Shown: positions 1 through 11,345, counted from the first letter of the stretch. The stretch is DNA of 64,000 nucleotides from Apis mellifera (GCF_003254395.2 NC_037647.1:9677050-9741049); one strand, 5' to 3'. Notes: generated by a model not told the origin, from the sequence alone. Numbers and translations: made by a program.

Positions 1-236
1 TTGGATAATTTTTATTGAGAGACACTGGTGGTAGCGTGGCCGGGGGCCAGGATACGGGGGCCCACAGGATACGGGGGGTTGGTTGGATGCCGGCCACTCC
101 TCTCTCTCCGCCGTTTTATCCGTTCCTCCCTGCCTCTCTTTCTACGGCTGCTCGACCGCCAGACACGTAATAACACGTTGCGTCGCGGCCGCCGGGGGGC
201 CGGAGGGGCCTCGAAAAAAACGTCGAAATGAAAACA

Positions 237-252
237 GCGCGCGCGCGCGCGC
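237..252. repeat. Alternating GC tract (Z-DNA-prone)
   Basis: Sixteen bases of strictly alternating G and C. Such tracts can adopt left-handed DNA under supercoiling; here it is only a simple repeat. Confidence 0.9.
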
Positions 253-439
253 ACGTACGAGGAGTTAAACAGCGCGGAGGAGGGGGAGAGTTGCGGCGGA
301 GGAGAGCAGGGACACCGACACCTAATAACCCCTAATCTAACCCGAAATCCCATAACCGGCCCTAACTAAATGCTGTTTCGTGTATGTATATATATATATG
401 GCGCGTTCTTCAAAAGCATCCTATCGAATGAAGACTTAC

Positions 440-596
440 CTCGTTCTTCACTTTTTCTCCATACCCTCCGTCCGTAATTGGGATCGTCGTGACGGATAGA
501 TCGCCCGATCTCCGTTTCATCCTGCTCGAGGATGTTTTCTTTATTCATCATCGGAACGAATTCTCGACGTAGGTTTGAAGCAAGAAAAGATATTTG
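440..596 (-). CDS. Candidate internal coding exon, unknown product
   Basis: On the minus strand an acceptor-like AG (597-598) follows a CTCCTCCTC tract and opens a 157-nt frame in phase 0. The frame encodes 52 codons of balanced composition, starting Gln-Ile-Ser-Phe-Leu-Ala and ending Trp-Arg-Lys-Ser-Glu-Glu-Arg. It then meets a perfect donor, GAG followed by GTAAGT (intron bases 434-439), leaving phase 1. Two in-frame Met codons at 546-551 could instead make this a first coding exon. The peptide has no low-complexity run, unlike nearby frames, but I recognise no family. The enclosing open frame extends upstream to 929, so chance openness is possible. Partner exons were not found; if real, the gene continues past the left edge. 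Confidence 0.27.
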
Positions 597-777
597 CTCG
601 AGGAGGAGTAATTTTTTTAGAAAGGTTTCGCGGCGGCGAAATGTTTTCCAGCAAATGGGCGGGAGGGAGTCTATTGTTTTCGAAGGACGCGCACGATGCA
701 CTCGCCTCGTCTCATCTCGAAAAGGTTCACGGAAGCGCGAGATAAGGAGGCGCGATAATAACGAGGCGTAAGTAGGA

Positions 778-812
778 CAGGTGTCTGCGCGATAAAGCCC
801 ACACGACACCTG
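778..812. promoter_or_regulatory. Inverted CAGGTGTC pair (E-box/T-box-like)
   Basis: CAGGTGTC at 778-785 is repeated as its exact reverse complement GACACCTG at 805-812, with a 19-base spacer. Each arm contains a CAGGTG E-box, which Snail, Scratch, proneural bHLH and Zfh1/ZEB proteins can bind, and AGGTGT, a T-box half-site. The inverted repeat is directly visible; binding is inference. Confidence 0.3.
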
Positions 813-1872
813 AAAGTTATGCGCCGGCACGCACGTGGTTCCGCAAAATAAAAAGAGCCACCCGAGGAGAAAGAGTGGATAGAAGGAGAGGAGTCGAGGC
901 GAGAAAAATGCGGTTGCCGAGCGAGCCACGATCCTTTGTCATCGAGAAGACAATCGAGCGCAACGTGATAAATGGAAAATGTTAAAAAATCCACGGAGAA
1001 GAGAAAGAGAGAGAGAGAGAGGGAGGGAGAGAATGTTCGAGTTCGTCTCGCCATCTCGAGACGAGAGTGTGTGATTTTCAGCGTTGCAATCTGGGCCAAA
1101 TTAGAAAAACGGGAAAAAAAGAGAGAGAGAAAGAAAAAAGAAAGGAGAGAGAGAGAGAAGATGAGGCCGCGACACGCAAAACAATACACGATATGGAAAT
1201 GAATTATGGCACGTTTTTACGAGGCGGCTTCGAATTTTTACCCGGTCCGCATGACCGCAGTAAAGTATTTTTATCTTTACGGCCTGGCGGCCCGTCCCTA
1301 TTCTCAAAATGAGAGGGAGAAAGGATATCAGGAAGAATGGAAGTCGCAAACACCCTTCGACATCCTTAATTCCCTCGTTTGGTCGTCGTTCGCAGGGGAA
1401 TTTTAGGCCGCGGATATATTTTTCCATACATTTTTTATGGGAATCGAGAGAGAGAGAGAGAGAGAAGGGACAAAAATATTTTCGCGATGCTCCACTTTCG
1501 CGTCGCCTCTTTCGAGGTCTAAGACGAGGTAAGCCTTTCCATCTTTTTTCTCATTTTACGTGTAATAATTCGCGGAGAAAAGAAAAGGAGAGAAAAAAAA
1601 AAAAAAGAAGAAAAAAGAATCTCTCGTTTAAAATTTTTCCGCAATTAGCGTACAAAGGTGGGAAAAGAACGTTCGAACGATGGTTGAACGATCGTGTGTG
1701 GCTTCTGTCCAGTAATTATGCAAGTGCGAGTATGTGTAAAAAAAAAAAGAAAAAAAAAAAAAAAGAGAGAGAAAAAGTGTTTCGTCACTGTCCCCGTCCG
1801 CTCTTTCACTTCTTTTTAATTATTGCCACTTGGTACTGTTCGCGGTTGAGCAACATCGATGACACGGTCCAC

Positions 1873-1897
1873 ACCGAAGAAGAAGAAGAAGAAGAAG
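1873..1897. repeat. (GAA)n microsatellite
   Basis: About eight GAA units, read as poly-Glu in one frame. It is one of many purine trinucleotide tracts in the window. Confidence 0.9.
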
Positions 1898-2346
1898 GAT
1901 CGAAGAACGGTTCGAAAGAAAATCCGAGTTGAAAATTTTCCATTACCCCGGATACGGACCGCGAATATTATAATATTACGAAGGGAAATGGCCAACAAAA
2001 GGGGCCGCGCGGATATATGAATTCCTCCATTCGACCGATGAGATAAAATATTAAGTTGCCCTCGACACGGGGCCACCCATCCACGACGACCCACATCCAT
2101 CGTCTTACATATATATTCCCGCGAAAATTTCTATTCGTAATATCTTCCTGTTTATTATTATTATTACCATTACCATTATTAATTCATTTATCGTGACATA
2201 AAAAAAACTTTTCCTTTCTCCCTCGAAGCGAGCTCAACTTTTTCGAAGGTACTTTCGACAGAGAGAGTAAAGGAAGGTGATCCGAAAAAAGGTTTCTTTT
2301 CTCTCTCTCTGTCTTTTTAATCCGGTCGAGGATAGGTTCTCGCAAA

Positions 2347-2393
2347 AGAGGAGGAGGAGGAGGAAAGAAGAAGAAGAAGAAGAAGAAGAAGGA
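2347..2393. repeat. (GGA)n/(GAA)n compound microsatellite
   Basis: A run of GGA units passes into a longer run of GAA units. The translated frames are pure Glu/Arg and are artefacts. Confidence 0.92.
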
Positions 2394-4087
2394 ACGAGGG
2401 AAGACGCGGCCTCTTTTAATCTGGCCATAGAGGATCGTCTTTTCTTTCTAACGACGACGTGGCCGGAGCGCACGGTAGTCGCACAGGGCTCTATACGAAC
2501 CATCCTTCGACGCCTCGATGCGGCAGCCTAAGCGGCGGTCCTTATTGTGCAAACACGTACCGGCAATTATTATTATTTATTACGCGTTTCAGACCGTAAC
2601 CACCGACTTTTCACTCCTCTCCCTTTTTCTCTCGCATCCCTGACGGCTTGCCCATTCCCCCATTGCCCGGATACCAACTGTCGCTGCGGTGGTACCTGTC
2701 ACCGAACTTTTGCCCGTTACGACCGATAAAATCGAGGCCGGGTGATAAATCACCACGTGCTCGCACAAACTTATATGTACACGTGTGTCTATATACACGT
2801 ATACACGCATACACAAGCGCGAGGAGAGCAAACTCGAGTTTTTAAACCCGAGTTCCGGTAAGGAATGACGAGAAGAACGATGTTCACGGTCCCGATACGC
2901 CTAGGCGATACACGATCCTTTATCGTCGTTTCCCCCTTCGTTAATTGTTTCCCCGTTCAATTAATCCTTTCGCAAAGATTGCCGATATGCAAAGCGAAAC
3001 ATTGGAAATGGCATTAATGGTGGCGGCGAGCGAGTCGGCGAGCCGAGTATATAATAATTAATAATCCTTTATACGCGTGGAACGCGACACCGTCAGTCAG
3101 CCAGTCACGTAACAGAGAGTACAACCTCTTGCTGTTCGTGCGTTCTCGTTAATCGTAATCGACTGCAGAGAGGAAAAAAGGAAAGAAAAAAAAAAAAGGA
3201 GGAATGCTTTGCATACGTGTACCTATCGGTTTTCCTTCTTCTTCTTCTTTTTTTCACCACCTCTAATATCTCTGCTTTATTATGCATATTGCGTTACGCA
3301 ATATCAAAGTCTCTCGGGAGAGGAAGGAAGGAAGGAAGGAAGAGACGAAAAGTCCTCCTCTCCTCGGGTAAAAGTAAGTGCACCTCCGTATCATCTCGTT
3401 TCGATAAGGAGCGAGAGAAAAGAGAGGGGAGAATAAGGGAAGAGAGAGAGAGAAAATAAAATCATTTCGCCAAGTATTACATCCCCAGAAGTCCTCTCTT
3501 ACATCCTTTCTTACTTTCCTTTCCATTTTCCTCGGATATTATCCTCGTTCCCAATTTTCACTTTGCGCTCTTACTTTTCCGCTTACTTGCTTGCTTACTT
3601 ATTTACGTAAGATTCTTTCATCGGCCGCGTTCGAAATGAAATAACGGATCGTTTCCAAGTTGGAGATCGGCATGCCCCCCTCCACTCTCCATCCTTGGAG
3701 AGGGATAGGAGGATCGTTAAGAGGAGATCCGGAGTTGGAGGTCCCTTTCTCGGGGTCCAAGTGTCCGCAATCCGTGTTCGGAAACAACGGAATGGAATTT
3801 TCCACGAGGAGGCGGAGGAAAAGTTTCGCGGGCAAGGATAAGGAAGGAAGGAAGGAAGGAAGAAGACGGACGAAAAGCGGGAACAAATGGTCGGACGGTC
3901 ACGTCCTGGGTTAATGCCGCATGGAGGAAAGTCACCGGGGTTTATTAAACCGTCGCGGCGGGTGGAAGGAAGAAGAATGAAAAGGGAACTGGCGGTTAAG
4001 TTTGAAGCTGTGCGTCGAATTAATACATGTACATATATATGTATATTCAGCTAGGAGAGGAAAAAAGTCATCTTTGGCGCGAGCGAT

Positions 4088-4504
4088 CTATCTGTTAATC
4101 GGAAGGAACGGTGATCGATCGATCCGTTGCACGCGATTCCATCGATTCCATTGGCTGGGAGAGGAGAAGGGGTGAGGAGGAAAGGATAAATAAAGAAATC
4201 GAGACGTAAACGAAATTGTGACGTGTTTTACGACCTTTTGTAAAATTCCAGCTCGAGCGCGATTAACATAAGGAATAATCAAGTGGGAAAATATTCGGTT
4301 GGCTGTTTCCTGCCGTGTGACCCCATCGGCGGAAGTCGGCTCACGAAAAAGGCAATGACGGAAATAATACAGGCGGCCGAACAATGCGAATCGTTTTCGC
4401 GCCGCTCGATACGCGGCCGAAAGTTCACGGCTAGGGGTTAGGATTTCCGATTCTTTCTCTTTCGTGCCAAGGTTGGACACCTCTTCCACGACCCGCCGGG
4501 TCAA
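4088..4504 (-). CDS. Unrecognised 138-codon open frame, doubtful
   Basis: This minus-strand frame runs from a Met at 4504 to a stop at 4088. Its first 110 residues are free of low-complexity runs, which is unusual here. The N-terminal part is hydrophilic and the middle is rich in Arg, Phe and Tyr. I see no domain, signal peptide or membrane segment and recognise no family. A second balanced minus-strand frame (4431-4670) overlaps its start in another reading frame. This argues that the region is simply stop-poor unique sequence rather than protein-coding. No good donor or acceptor was found at its edges, and it could equally be a conserved noncoding element. Confidence 0.13.
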   Translation of the reverse strand: MTRRVVEEVSNLGTKEKESEILTPSRELSAAYRAARKRFALFGRLYYFRHCLFREPTSADGVTRQETANRIFSHLIIPYVNRARAGILQKVVKHVTISFTSRFLYLSFPPHPFSSPSQWNRWNRVQRIDRSPFLPINR

Positions 4505-5316
4505 CCAAACGGCGAACCGAACGCTGTCTGTCGTTGTACGCGTTAGATGATAATTTCAAACGACGAGTGCGCGCTTTCCACGCGCGATAATTTAACTTCT
4601 CGAAACGAACTTCGCGCATCAAGAATCTGCGCACTTTCGAAATGATCTTAAGGATCAATTTTTCTATCAATAATCGGTCGAAAGAAGAAATCTAACGGCG
4701 ATGAGTTAGGCTTTTCGTTAAAGCGGAGCGGAGGGGGTTGGAATTAGGGCGAGTTCTCTTCTCCCTGTCGCGGTGTCCTCCTCGAGGCAACGCTAATCCC
4801 GGTATATTTCGTTGAATATCGTAATTGTATTAGCACGAAATTTCTCGCGAAATTGCGCGCGAGAAAAGGGGTGGCGATGGCGCGATCGCCCCCCCCTCTC
4901 TTCCCAGTTACGCGTCTCCGTTAATTCGCGCTAATTTCATCTCGCCTCCCCTAAATGAAAACGTTTCTCTTCCCTTCTTTTTTCTCGCAACTACTCGTTA
5001 ATTTCGAAAAATAATAAGCCGCCCCCCTTTCGTCTCGCTCGATTTCCACGGGCGTATGAAATATAAATAACGAAGCCGTAATCGAAATTCGGCTTACACG
5101 TTTCCCGCGTAATCTAATTATCCCGATTCCATACCTCGACAATCCGCGATCCATCTTATCCGAGGGGAAGGGGATCTCTCTCTCTCTCTTTCTCTTCGGG
5201 TCACTCTCTCGCCTCTGAGAGAAGAACTCTCGTCTTTCCGCTCGTTCCTCCTCCCGCGGGGGGAGGGATTGGCTGCGAGGCGCGCGTAACGAACCATCGA
5301 GGAAAAAGGAAAACAG

Positions 5317-5361
5317 GTGTGTATATATATATATAAATATATATGTGTGTGTATGTGTGTA
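5317..5361. repeat. TA/GT dinucleotide compound repeat
   Basis: GTGTGTA leads into a TA run, an imperfect ATATAAATATAT piece, then GTGTGT again. It is a compound dinucleotide microsatellite. Confidence 0.9.
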
Positions 5362-5592
5362 GGAAGGAAAATAGAGGAGAAAAACGCAAAAAGGTTCGCG
5401 TATCCCTGTGTGCAGTTGCTATAGTTGGCGCGAGAGCGGACGAGAGAAAGAGAGAGTATTGATCCCACCCTCTAGGAGCGGCAACCCCTAGCTGGCCTAA
5501 CTTCACTCCCCCTTCGTTCCACCCGCCGGTTGTTGTGCGCTGCATACCAATTTGCTTGATTTTTTCCCTTCCAGATACTCCCCTCCCTATCC

Positions 5593-5618
5593 TTCTCTCT
5601 CTCTCTCTCTCTCTCTCT
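5593..5618. repeat. (CT)n microsatellite
   Basis: Thirteen or so CT units followed by imperfect pyrimidine sequence. CT/GA tracts are the commonest repeat class in the window. Confidence 0.93.
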
Positions 5619-6883
5619 TCCTCTCCCTTTCTCTCTTCGCTCCACACAAGCAAGAGCGGTCTTCCTTGCCCGCTGTCTTTGCCCCGCGATATCGAGACGA
5701 GTCCCGTTATATCGAGACTACGAATCCTCCCTCCCTTCCTCCCTCCTTCGAGCAGGGAATCTCCGTCCTCGACCAAACGCATGATACCTACACATATATA
5801 AATATATATATAGCGTGGTCAAATTAAATTGATTGAGATCGAAAGAGAGGGAAAGATGAATTTTCCAAAAGGGAGCATTTTCAGCGATTCGAAAATTTGC
5901 AACAGAGAGAGGAATAAGGAAAGAGTGGTGGATCGTCGGTAACTATTGCGAACGTTGTTAAGACGTTGTTCGAGATTGGAAAGAGAAGGGAGGAGGAGGA
6001 GAGAGGAAGAGAGGTTTGAAACCTCGGAGATAAACCTGCCCTCTCTCGCCTCCAATCTTCTATTAGCAATTACAGTTGTAATTGTTTCCTGCAATATGCA
6101 TGGAAATAGTGGAATTATTTAAAAACCGCCCTCCCCTCCTCCCTATCCATCGGTCAGGTAGAAAGGAGGGTTGGCCACGAGAGCTTGCCCCCCTCTCGAA
6201 ACGGATTCCTCCCGTATTTCCGCTTTGTCTACCGATACCGAGCTCTCGTAGCGCTCGTCTTACATCTTAACGTGGGGATACGCCGACGATTCGCTACCTC
6301 GATTACTCGTGCAGAGAGAGAGGGAGAGAGAAGGAGAGGGAAAAAAGAAGCTTCTCGAATCCGATCCTCGACGCGGTTAATGCTTAATGGAGTGGAAACA
6401 ATTTATCGTGGAGCAATCCGAAACGAGAGGAAACTAACGTACACTAATTCCTGAAGCGTTCTCGAGATTATTCTCCTTTTTTCCAACCTTCCATCTTTCG
6501 AACAATCTCTTCCCTCGAATCGAGATAATCTATTATAATTTAATATCCTCGATTATCCCCGGGCTGCGAGAAGTTGTACGAAAAGAGAAGGGAAAGAGAG
6601 AGAGAGAAAACCGCGGATATTTCAATTGAAACGAGTCCCTTCCCCCCCTCCATCGAGTCACGTTTCACGAGGTGAAAATCCAAGGCGTCCATTGTTCGCC
6701 GCAGCGCGAGGCGAAAATGTTCTTTGACGCGGCTGCTGCCTCCTCTTTCACCGATTCCAATAACCTCTCACAGTGTGCGATTTTTCACACATACACACAC
6801 ACATATATACACGGTCTCTCTTCCGAGACCCGACAACCGATAAGAGGTGACACAGAGCCGATACGCGAGAATCGATCCTTTTT

Positions 6884-6904
6884 TAAAAAAAAAAAAAAAA
6901 AAAA
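6884..6904. repeat. Poly-A run
   Basis: About twenty consecutive A bases. There is no upstream retroelement-like sequence or target-site duplication that I can see, so it is not called a retroposon tail. Confidence 0.9.
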
Positions 6905-7011
6905 GGGGGAGACCCAACCAAGGAAGGAAAATCGTGGCGGTCGAAACGAGGCTATGTGCGTATAACACAACCGCCTTTTTTTTTTCCTTTTTTCTTTCTT
7001 TTTTTTTCCAG

Positions 7012-7170
7012 CGGTACGCGTTTGCCGTAAAGTTGCGGAGAAAACAATTGGCCTGTAAATTCGCGGAAACGCTTGTGCGTGGCGATAAACCGGGTGCGGG
7101 AGGGGAGTTTCGAGGAACAATGGAGGAGGAATCGAGCGACTTTCTTCCATCCGCGGGGAGATACGGGTGA
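7012..7170 (+). CDS. Candidate terminal coding exon, unknown product
   Basis: A roughly 35-base pyrimidine tract (6974-7008) ends in TTCCAG at 7011, an excellent acceptor. From 7012 the frame is open in phase 0 for 52 codons and stops with TGA at 7168-7170. The peptide starts Arg-Tyr-Ala-Phe-Ala-Val-Lys-Leu and has a basic first half. A Gly-rich turn and an acidic Met-Glu-Glu-Glu-Ser-Ser segment follow, and it ends Gly-Arg-Tyr-Gly. Composition is balanced, unlike neighbouring frames. I recognise no family. Pyrimidine tracts are abundant here and make chance acceptors common, and no upstream partner exon was found. A GCGA repeat begins 15 bases after the stop. Confidence 0.27.
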   Translation, partial: RYAFAVKLRRKQLACKFAETLVRGDKPGAGGEFRGTMEEESSDFLPSAGRYG

Positions 7171-7184
7171 TACGATATGAGCAG

Positions 7185-7208
7185 GCGAGCGAGCGAGCGA
7201 GCGAGCGC
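7185..7208. repeat. (GCGA)n tetranucleotide repeat
   Basis: About six GCGA/GAGC units directly downstream of the candidate stop at 7170. Confidence 0.92.
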
Positions 7209-8195
7209 AAACTGTGGGCTCGCTTGCCAAAATCGGTTATCGGTGTGGATAAGTGGGTGCGTTACGGAGCGAGCTCGAAGGGTACGAGGAGGTTGTTGTT
7301 CGACTCGTACGGGCGGAGTTGGACGGAGATGGAACGAGGCGGCGTGGAGGGGGGTAAGAGCGAGTTGACCGAGAGAGAGAGAGAGGTATACGGTATACGC
7401 GTAGCACGGTGGCCGGTGCATTATCATAACCGCATTCCCCTCCGTGAGGGGCCCCCGGATACCTCGACAACAGTCCAACCCTTTACACTTACTCACTTTG
7501 GCTCTCCTTTAACCTCAACCTAGCTAAGAATATCTACGATAATTATCATTTTCCTCGTCTCTTACTTTTCGATAATTCTTCTCGCAAACTAGAATACTTG
7601 AGTTTGTCTAGGCAGATGATGGAACGATAAGGAGAGTGGAGGGAAAGATCTCCTTCCTCCACGAGGACTAATCAAACGGATGGAAAGAAATCGATCTCGT
7701 TACGAGAGGCGTCTCGATTACGCAACGCGGGCTGAATTTGGAATCCGAAACGGGAGCAAAACGGTGGTGGTGTTGGCACTTTGTCGGCCGTCGTGTCCGG
7801 CGCATCGAGGCCCCTTCCACCGCACGAAGCGCATTATGCGAGAGCATTGCGTACTACCACCACGGACGAGACAAGATCTGGTTGAACTTGAGGCACAAAC
7901 GCGGCGCGCTCAGCCTCCGCTGGTGTGTACGAGCCTCGGGGAGATCTCGGCGATAAGAGTGGAGAGAGAGAGAGAGAGAGAGAAAAGTTGGATCGCCATA
8001 GATTACGCAGACGTGGAACGCTCCTTTTCCGCTCCCTTCCCGATATCGAGGGAACCTGGTCTAGGTGTCCACGGATCCCAGATACGTTCCGGATAAGCGC
8101 GCGTGTTACGTTAATTCGCGCGCCAATTACAAATTGTCGCGATTCGCCGGTGTCACGAAAGCGAGACGACAGCCTCGATCATTCGCGTGTATATA

Positions 8196-8225
8196 CACGT
8201 ATACATATATATATGTATATACGTG
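8196..8225. repeat. Near-perfect AT-rich palindrome
   Basis: CACGTATACATATA is followed by its reverse complement with one extra TA, ending in ACGTG. The 30-base element could extrude as a cruciform. It sits in a TA-rich microsatellite and probably arose from it. Confidence 0.75.
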
Positions 8226-8699
8226 GATCGGGATGGAAGGCACAGATATACGAGGATTTCCCTTCGTAAAAATAGAAATGCGTTCCGAGCGAAGTGGCGA
8301 GCCGGCCCCCGTAAAACGGCGCGACGCTACTCGGCGCATAATGTACTCGGTTTAGGTATGCGGTGTACAATGCGCTCGAAGCGCGGTAGCGAAGAGGAGG
8401 AAAACGAACGAGAGGCGGCCGTGTAAACGCGACGTGCGCGCATCGTGTCACCATTCCAACCGAGTGAAATCAACGTTTTTCTAAGCGCCCAAAGAAACCG
8501 GCACTGGCGCGCGCGCCGCTCGGAAGATCGTCTGGTGGCGGCGCAGAACCGGGACAGGGGAAAAACGCACGAGCCGAGAAGGCAGCGAAACGAGGAGAGG
8601 TGCCATCGAGGTGGACGAGGAGGAGGGGGTGTGGAGGCAGCGGAGAAGGAGGATGAGGTGGTTATCGAGGAGGTAAGGAAGGCACAGTTGGTAGAAACT

Positions 8700-8722
8700 G
8701 GAGGAGGAGGAGGAGGAGGAGA
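8700..8722. repeat. (GGA)n microsatellite
   Basis: Seven GGA units, preceded and followed by purine-rich sequence. Confidence 0.93.
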
Positions 8723-8732
8723 AGGAGAGTCT

Positions 8733-8755
8733 AACCGAGCGGAGCTCGCTCGGTT
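8733..8755. repeat. Perfect 9-bp hairpin
   Basis: AACCGAGCG at 8733-8741 pairs with CGCTCGGTT at 8747-8755 around the loop GAGCT, and TTAG follows. The shape resembles a bacterial intrinsic terminator. The surrounding DNA is eukaryotic in character, so no terminator is claimed. Confidence 0.7.
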
Positions 8756-9549
8756 TTAGGTCAGATCGTGCCGCGAAAACCAATCGCGCGCTTTCTGCGG
8801 CAGATTCGTCGCCATGGCTACTATGCTAGACTCGACGTCGATGTCCATGTCCACGTCGATCACCGATTACCGATCGTTAGATCGATCGACAACCGGCGCG
8901 ATAAAATCCAGACGATCTCCCCCCCCCCTCTCCCTTCGCTCCCCGTCCCCAGCCGGGCTCCCGTTAAAGGACTTCGATTCGATCGATCGTTGCCAATAAC
9001 GGATAATTTGTTTGCGCCGCGTGTCGCGACTCATTGCCGATACCTGGCGCCTATTCGCGAGCCTATTCGAAACGAAATTTTCGAACCTGGTTTTCGAAAT
9101 GGAAAATCCTTTTCGTCCTTTTCACGCGGGATTCGCCCCTCGGCGCGAACAAGGATCGGTTTATAATCGGTTTCGATCGGCTATAAGCGTCGATACAACC
9201 GAGTCGATACGTACCCGTTTGCCAGCCAATCGATCGCTTACGCAACCGAGTCGACCGGTATTATGAACAGCGAACGACGCTACGGATCGTTCAAAGTCTA
9301 GCCTCGATCGCCTCTAGACTCGATCCGAAGGGTGTCGATTCGTCCGTCCGTCCGTTCGTTCGTTCGGCTAGCGAAACGCGATCCACCGATTCCCCTCGTC
9401 TAGATTTCAGATAGTTTGGCATTCGAGTAAAGTAATTGGCGTGGAGTGGACTGGCGGTGTTACGGTATCGCTCGCGGGAAACGGAGCGCAATATCCGGCT
9501 CGTATCTGCCGTAATTTCTAAATCCTCGTTTCACACGCGTGTTGGGAGT

Positions 9550-9568
9550 GCGCGCGCGCGCGCGCGCG
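9550..9568. repeat. Alternating CG tract
   Basis: Nineteen bases of strict G/C alternation, the longer of two Z-DNA-prone tracts in the window. Confidence 0.93.
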
Positions 9569-9954
9569 AAATAACTTCTCTCGAGTAGAACCGCGTTCGT
9601 TAACGAGTAAAAAAAAGGAAACGGTCCCCGATCAGGGGGGAAGATAAGGGAAAGGATAACTGAGCCGAGAATGGCAAGCGAACGATCCCTCCTCCCGTTC
9701 TTGTTCCATCGGGTTCGAGCCACGCTCGTACCCGTCGCTACTCCGCCTCGATCGAATACCGGTTCTTTCTCTAGCAACGTCTAACGACAATCGCATCGAT
9801 CAAGAGACATCGCGATAATTCCACCTTACCTCGGCCCGCGTACCTGCCTGTCCATCGACGCGAGATCACCCCGCAGCCATTTTATTATTCCCAGCCTTAT
9901 CTTTCCCTCTCCCCCCCCCTCCCTCCTCTTCTCGTCCCACCACTACCGCTTATT

Positions 9955-9990
9955 ACCACCACCACCACCACCACTGCCACCACGCCGCCA
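9955..9990. repeat. (ACC)n-rich microsatellite
   Basis: A clean run of ACC units decays into CCACGCCGCCACC. It would encode poly-Thr, poly-Pro or poly-His but lies in no credible gene. Confidence 0.9.
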
Positions 9991-10560
9991 CCGCGGTTTT
10001 CAACCACGACGATGGAAAAATAATCCGAGTCCGATTCCCCTTGCCGGGGAAAGGCGCGACCCGCGGAAAATTCCCATTCCGCGCTTCCGTTACGCACGAT
10101 CGTCGAGCGACCGATCGTCGGATTCGAGGGAGAAGAAAAAAAGGAGAAGGAGGAAAAAAAGGAGACGAAGGGAGAGAGCGCGCAAGCGCACGATCTCGCG
10201 TGACGGGACTCGGAAATTCGATCGACTCTCTCGATTCCTCCTCCTCCTCCTCCCCCTCCTCCATCTTTCGATCGACACAACACTGCCGCCGACAACCGCG
10301 CTTTCTCGAATTCTCCGCGGGGAGAAATTCCAACGTGTCGCGTTTCCTCCTCCTCCCATCCTTGAGGGGAGGGATGGAAAGGGAAGGGGAAAGGGGAGGA
10401 GATCATCTCGATCATCGGTCATAATTTCTCATTAGCATCGAGAGAGTCGGATCGATCTCTCGATCGCGGCTCGTCTTCGTGGAAAAGTGGTCCTCGCGCG
10501 GTCTTCTCCCTCCTCGATATCCTAGATGGGGAACAACGACGAGACGATACTTTCGATATC

Positions 10561-10593
10561 GTAGTAGTAATAATAATAATAATAATAATAATA
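10561..10593. repeat. (TAA)n microsatellite
   Basis: GTA units followed by about eight TAA units. Confidence 0.94.
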
Positions 10594-11345
10594 CGCGGAT
10601 TATTTATCGCGAGAATTTCCAAGGCGAAACCGCTGTGATAATCGTAACACACGGCTGTCCTCCTCCTACTCTCTCTTTCTCTCCCCCCCCTCCTTGCCGG
10701 GGAGTAAGAGAGATAACGTAATTACAGAGGCCGTCTGTGACCGAACTCGTAACACCTGTAATTGCGCTAGACGTTTATCCCGAGCGTCTACGGCCGCGTC
10801 TAGTTAATGCAACGCGCCGCGATCGGGAGGAGCGTCGTTAACGGATCGACGAGGCTAGAGGACAGGTTCGATTAAAGAGGTGCCGGTTTTTCGCTCGCCT
10901 GAAAAAAAAAAAGCCTTACCACTTGGCTTCAGGATTGAGTCGCAGCTCGCGCTGTTTTACGTCGCCTCGTGTTTCGATGCGTCGATGCGAGGAAAGAAGA
11001 AGAAGAAAAGAAATCTTTCGATCCACTCCTCTTCGTTTCGAACAGTAATATATATATATATATGTATACGATAGGAGATAAGAGATATTTAACGCGTTTT
11101 TCCGTGTTTTCCGGAAAAATTGAATAACACGGCAATTACGAACAAGGCGAGTGTTCGCATGAAGAGATTATTATCCGCGGTAGATGGAATGACGCCTCGA
11201 GTGTTTCTTCCTCTTTTTCCTCTCCTCTTTAATTATGGGAACTGTCGAGAATTATTGTTATTAACGCGTTATTATTAATTTTTTTCGTTATCGATTCTCC
11301 CGGATTATTTCCACGGACGAAAGGAAACGCGAGTACCGTTTATCC

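Larger units (their letters stand above)
1..3000. other. Gene-poor stretch with one exon candidate
   Basis: Most of this stretch is polypurine or polypyrimidine sequence with GA, GAA and GGA microsatellites and A-runs near 1590 and 1740-1765. An alternating CG tract sits at 237-252. The only pieces treated as possibly functional are the minus-strand exon candidate at 440-596 and the inverted E-box pair at 778-812, both listed separately. The open frames between 970 and 1930 translate to R/E/K-rich or F/S/L-rich low-complexity peptides and are not believed. The part from 2880 to 3000 is less repetitive and shows no recognisable gene. Confidence 0.6.
3001..8000. other. Gene-poor stretch, mixed unique and repeat DNA
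   Basis: The less repetitive parts are 3000-3110 (AT-rich, ending in a double TCAG motif near 3093-3101), 3600-3830, 4200-4720 and 7500-7880. Between them lie GGAA tracts at 3322-3342 and 3841-3862, a TA/GT tract at 5317-5361, a CT tract at 5593-5618, an A-run at 6884-6904 and a GCGA tract. A minus-strand open frame at 4088-4504 and an acceptor plus open frame at 7012 are listed separately. No recognisable gene is present. Confidence 0.6.

Noticed and set aside
300..345. CCTAA-like words near the left edge, possible telomeric repeat
   Set aside because: They are irregular, with no TTAGG/CCTAA array.
6884..6904. Poly-A run as a retroposon tail
   Set aside because: No upstream element, promoter boxes or target-site duplication is visible, and A-runs are common here.
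8731..8760. Hairpin followed by TTTT as a bacterial terminator
   Set aside because: The context is eukaryotic noncoding DNA with no operon or gene upstream.
8768..9266. Two balanced plus-strand open frames (132 and 84 codons)
   Set aside because: They overlap in different frames of the same stop-poor CpG-rich DNA, with no domain and no splice sites.
9737..9830. Minus-strand donor GAG|GTAAGG near 9826
   Set aside because: Upstream frames give only about nine codons and no convincing acceptor.
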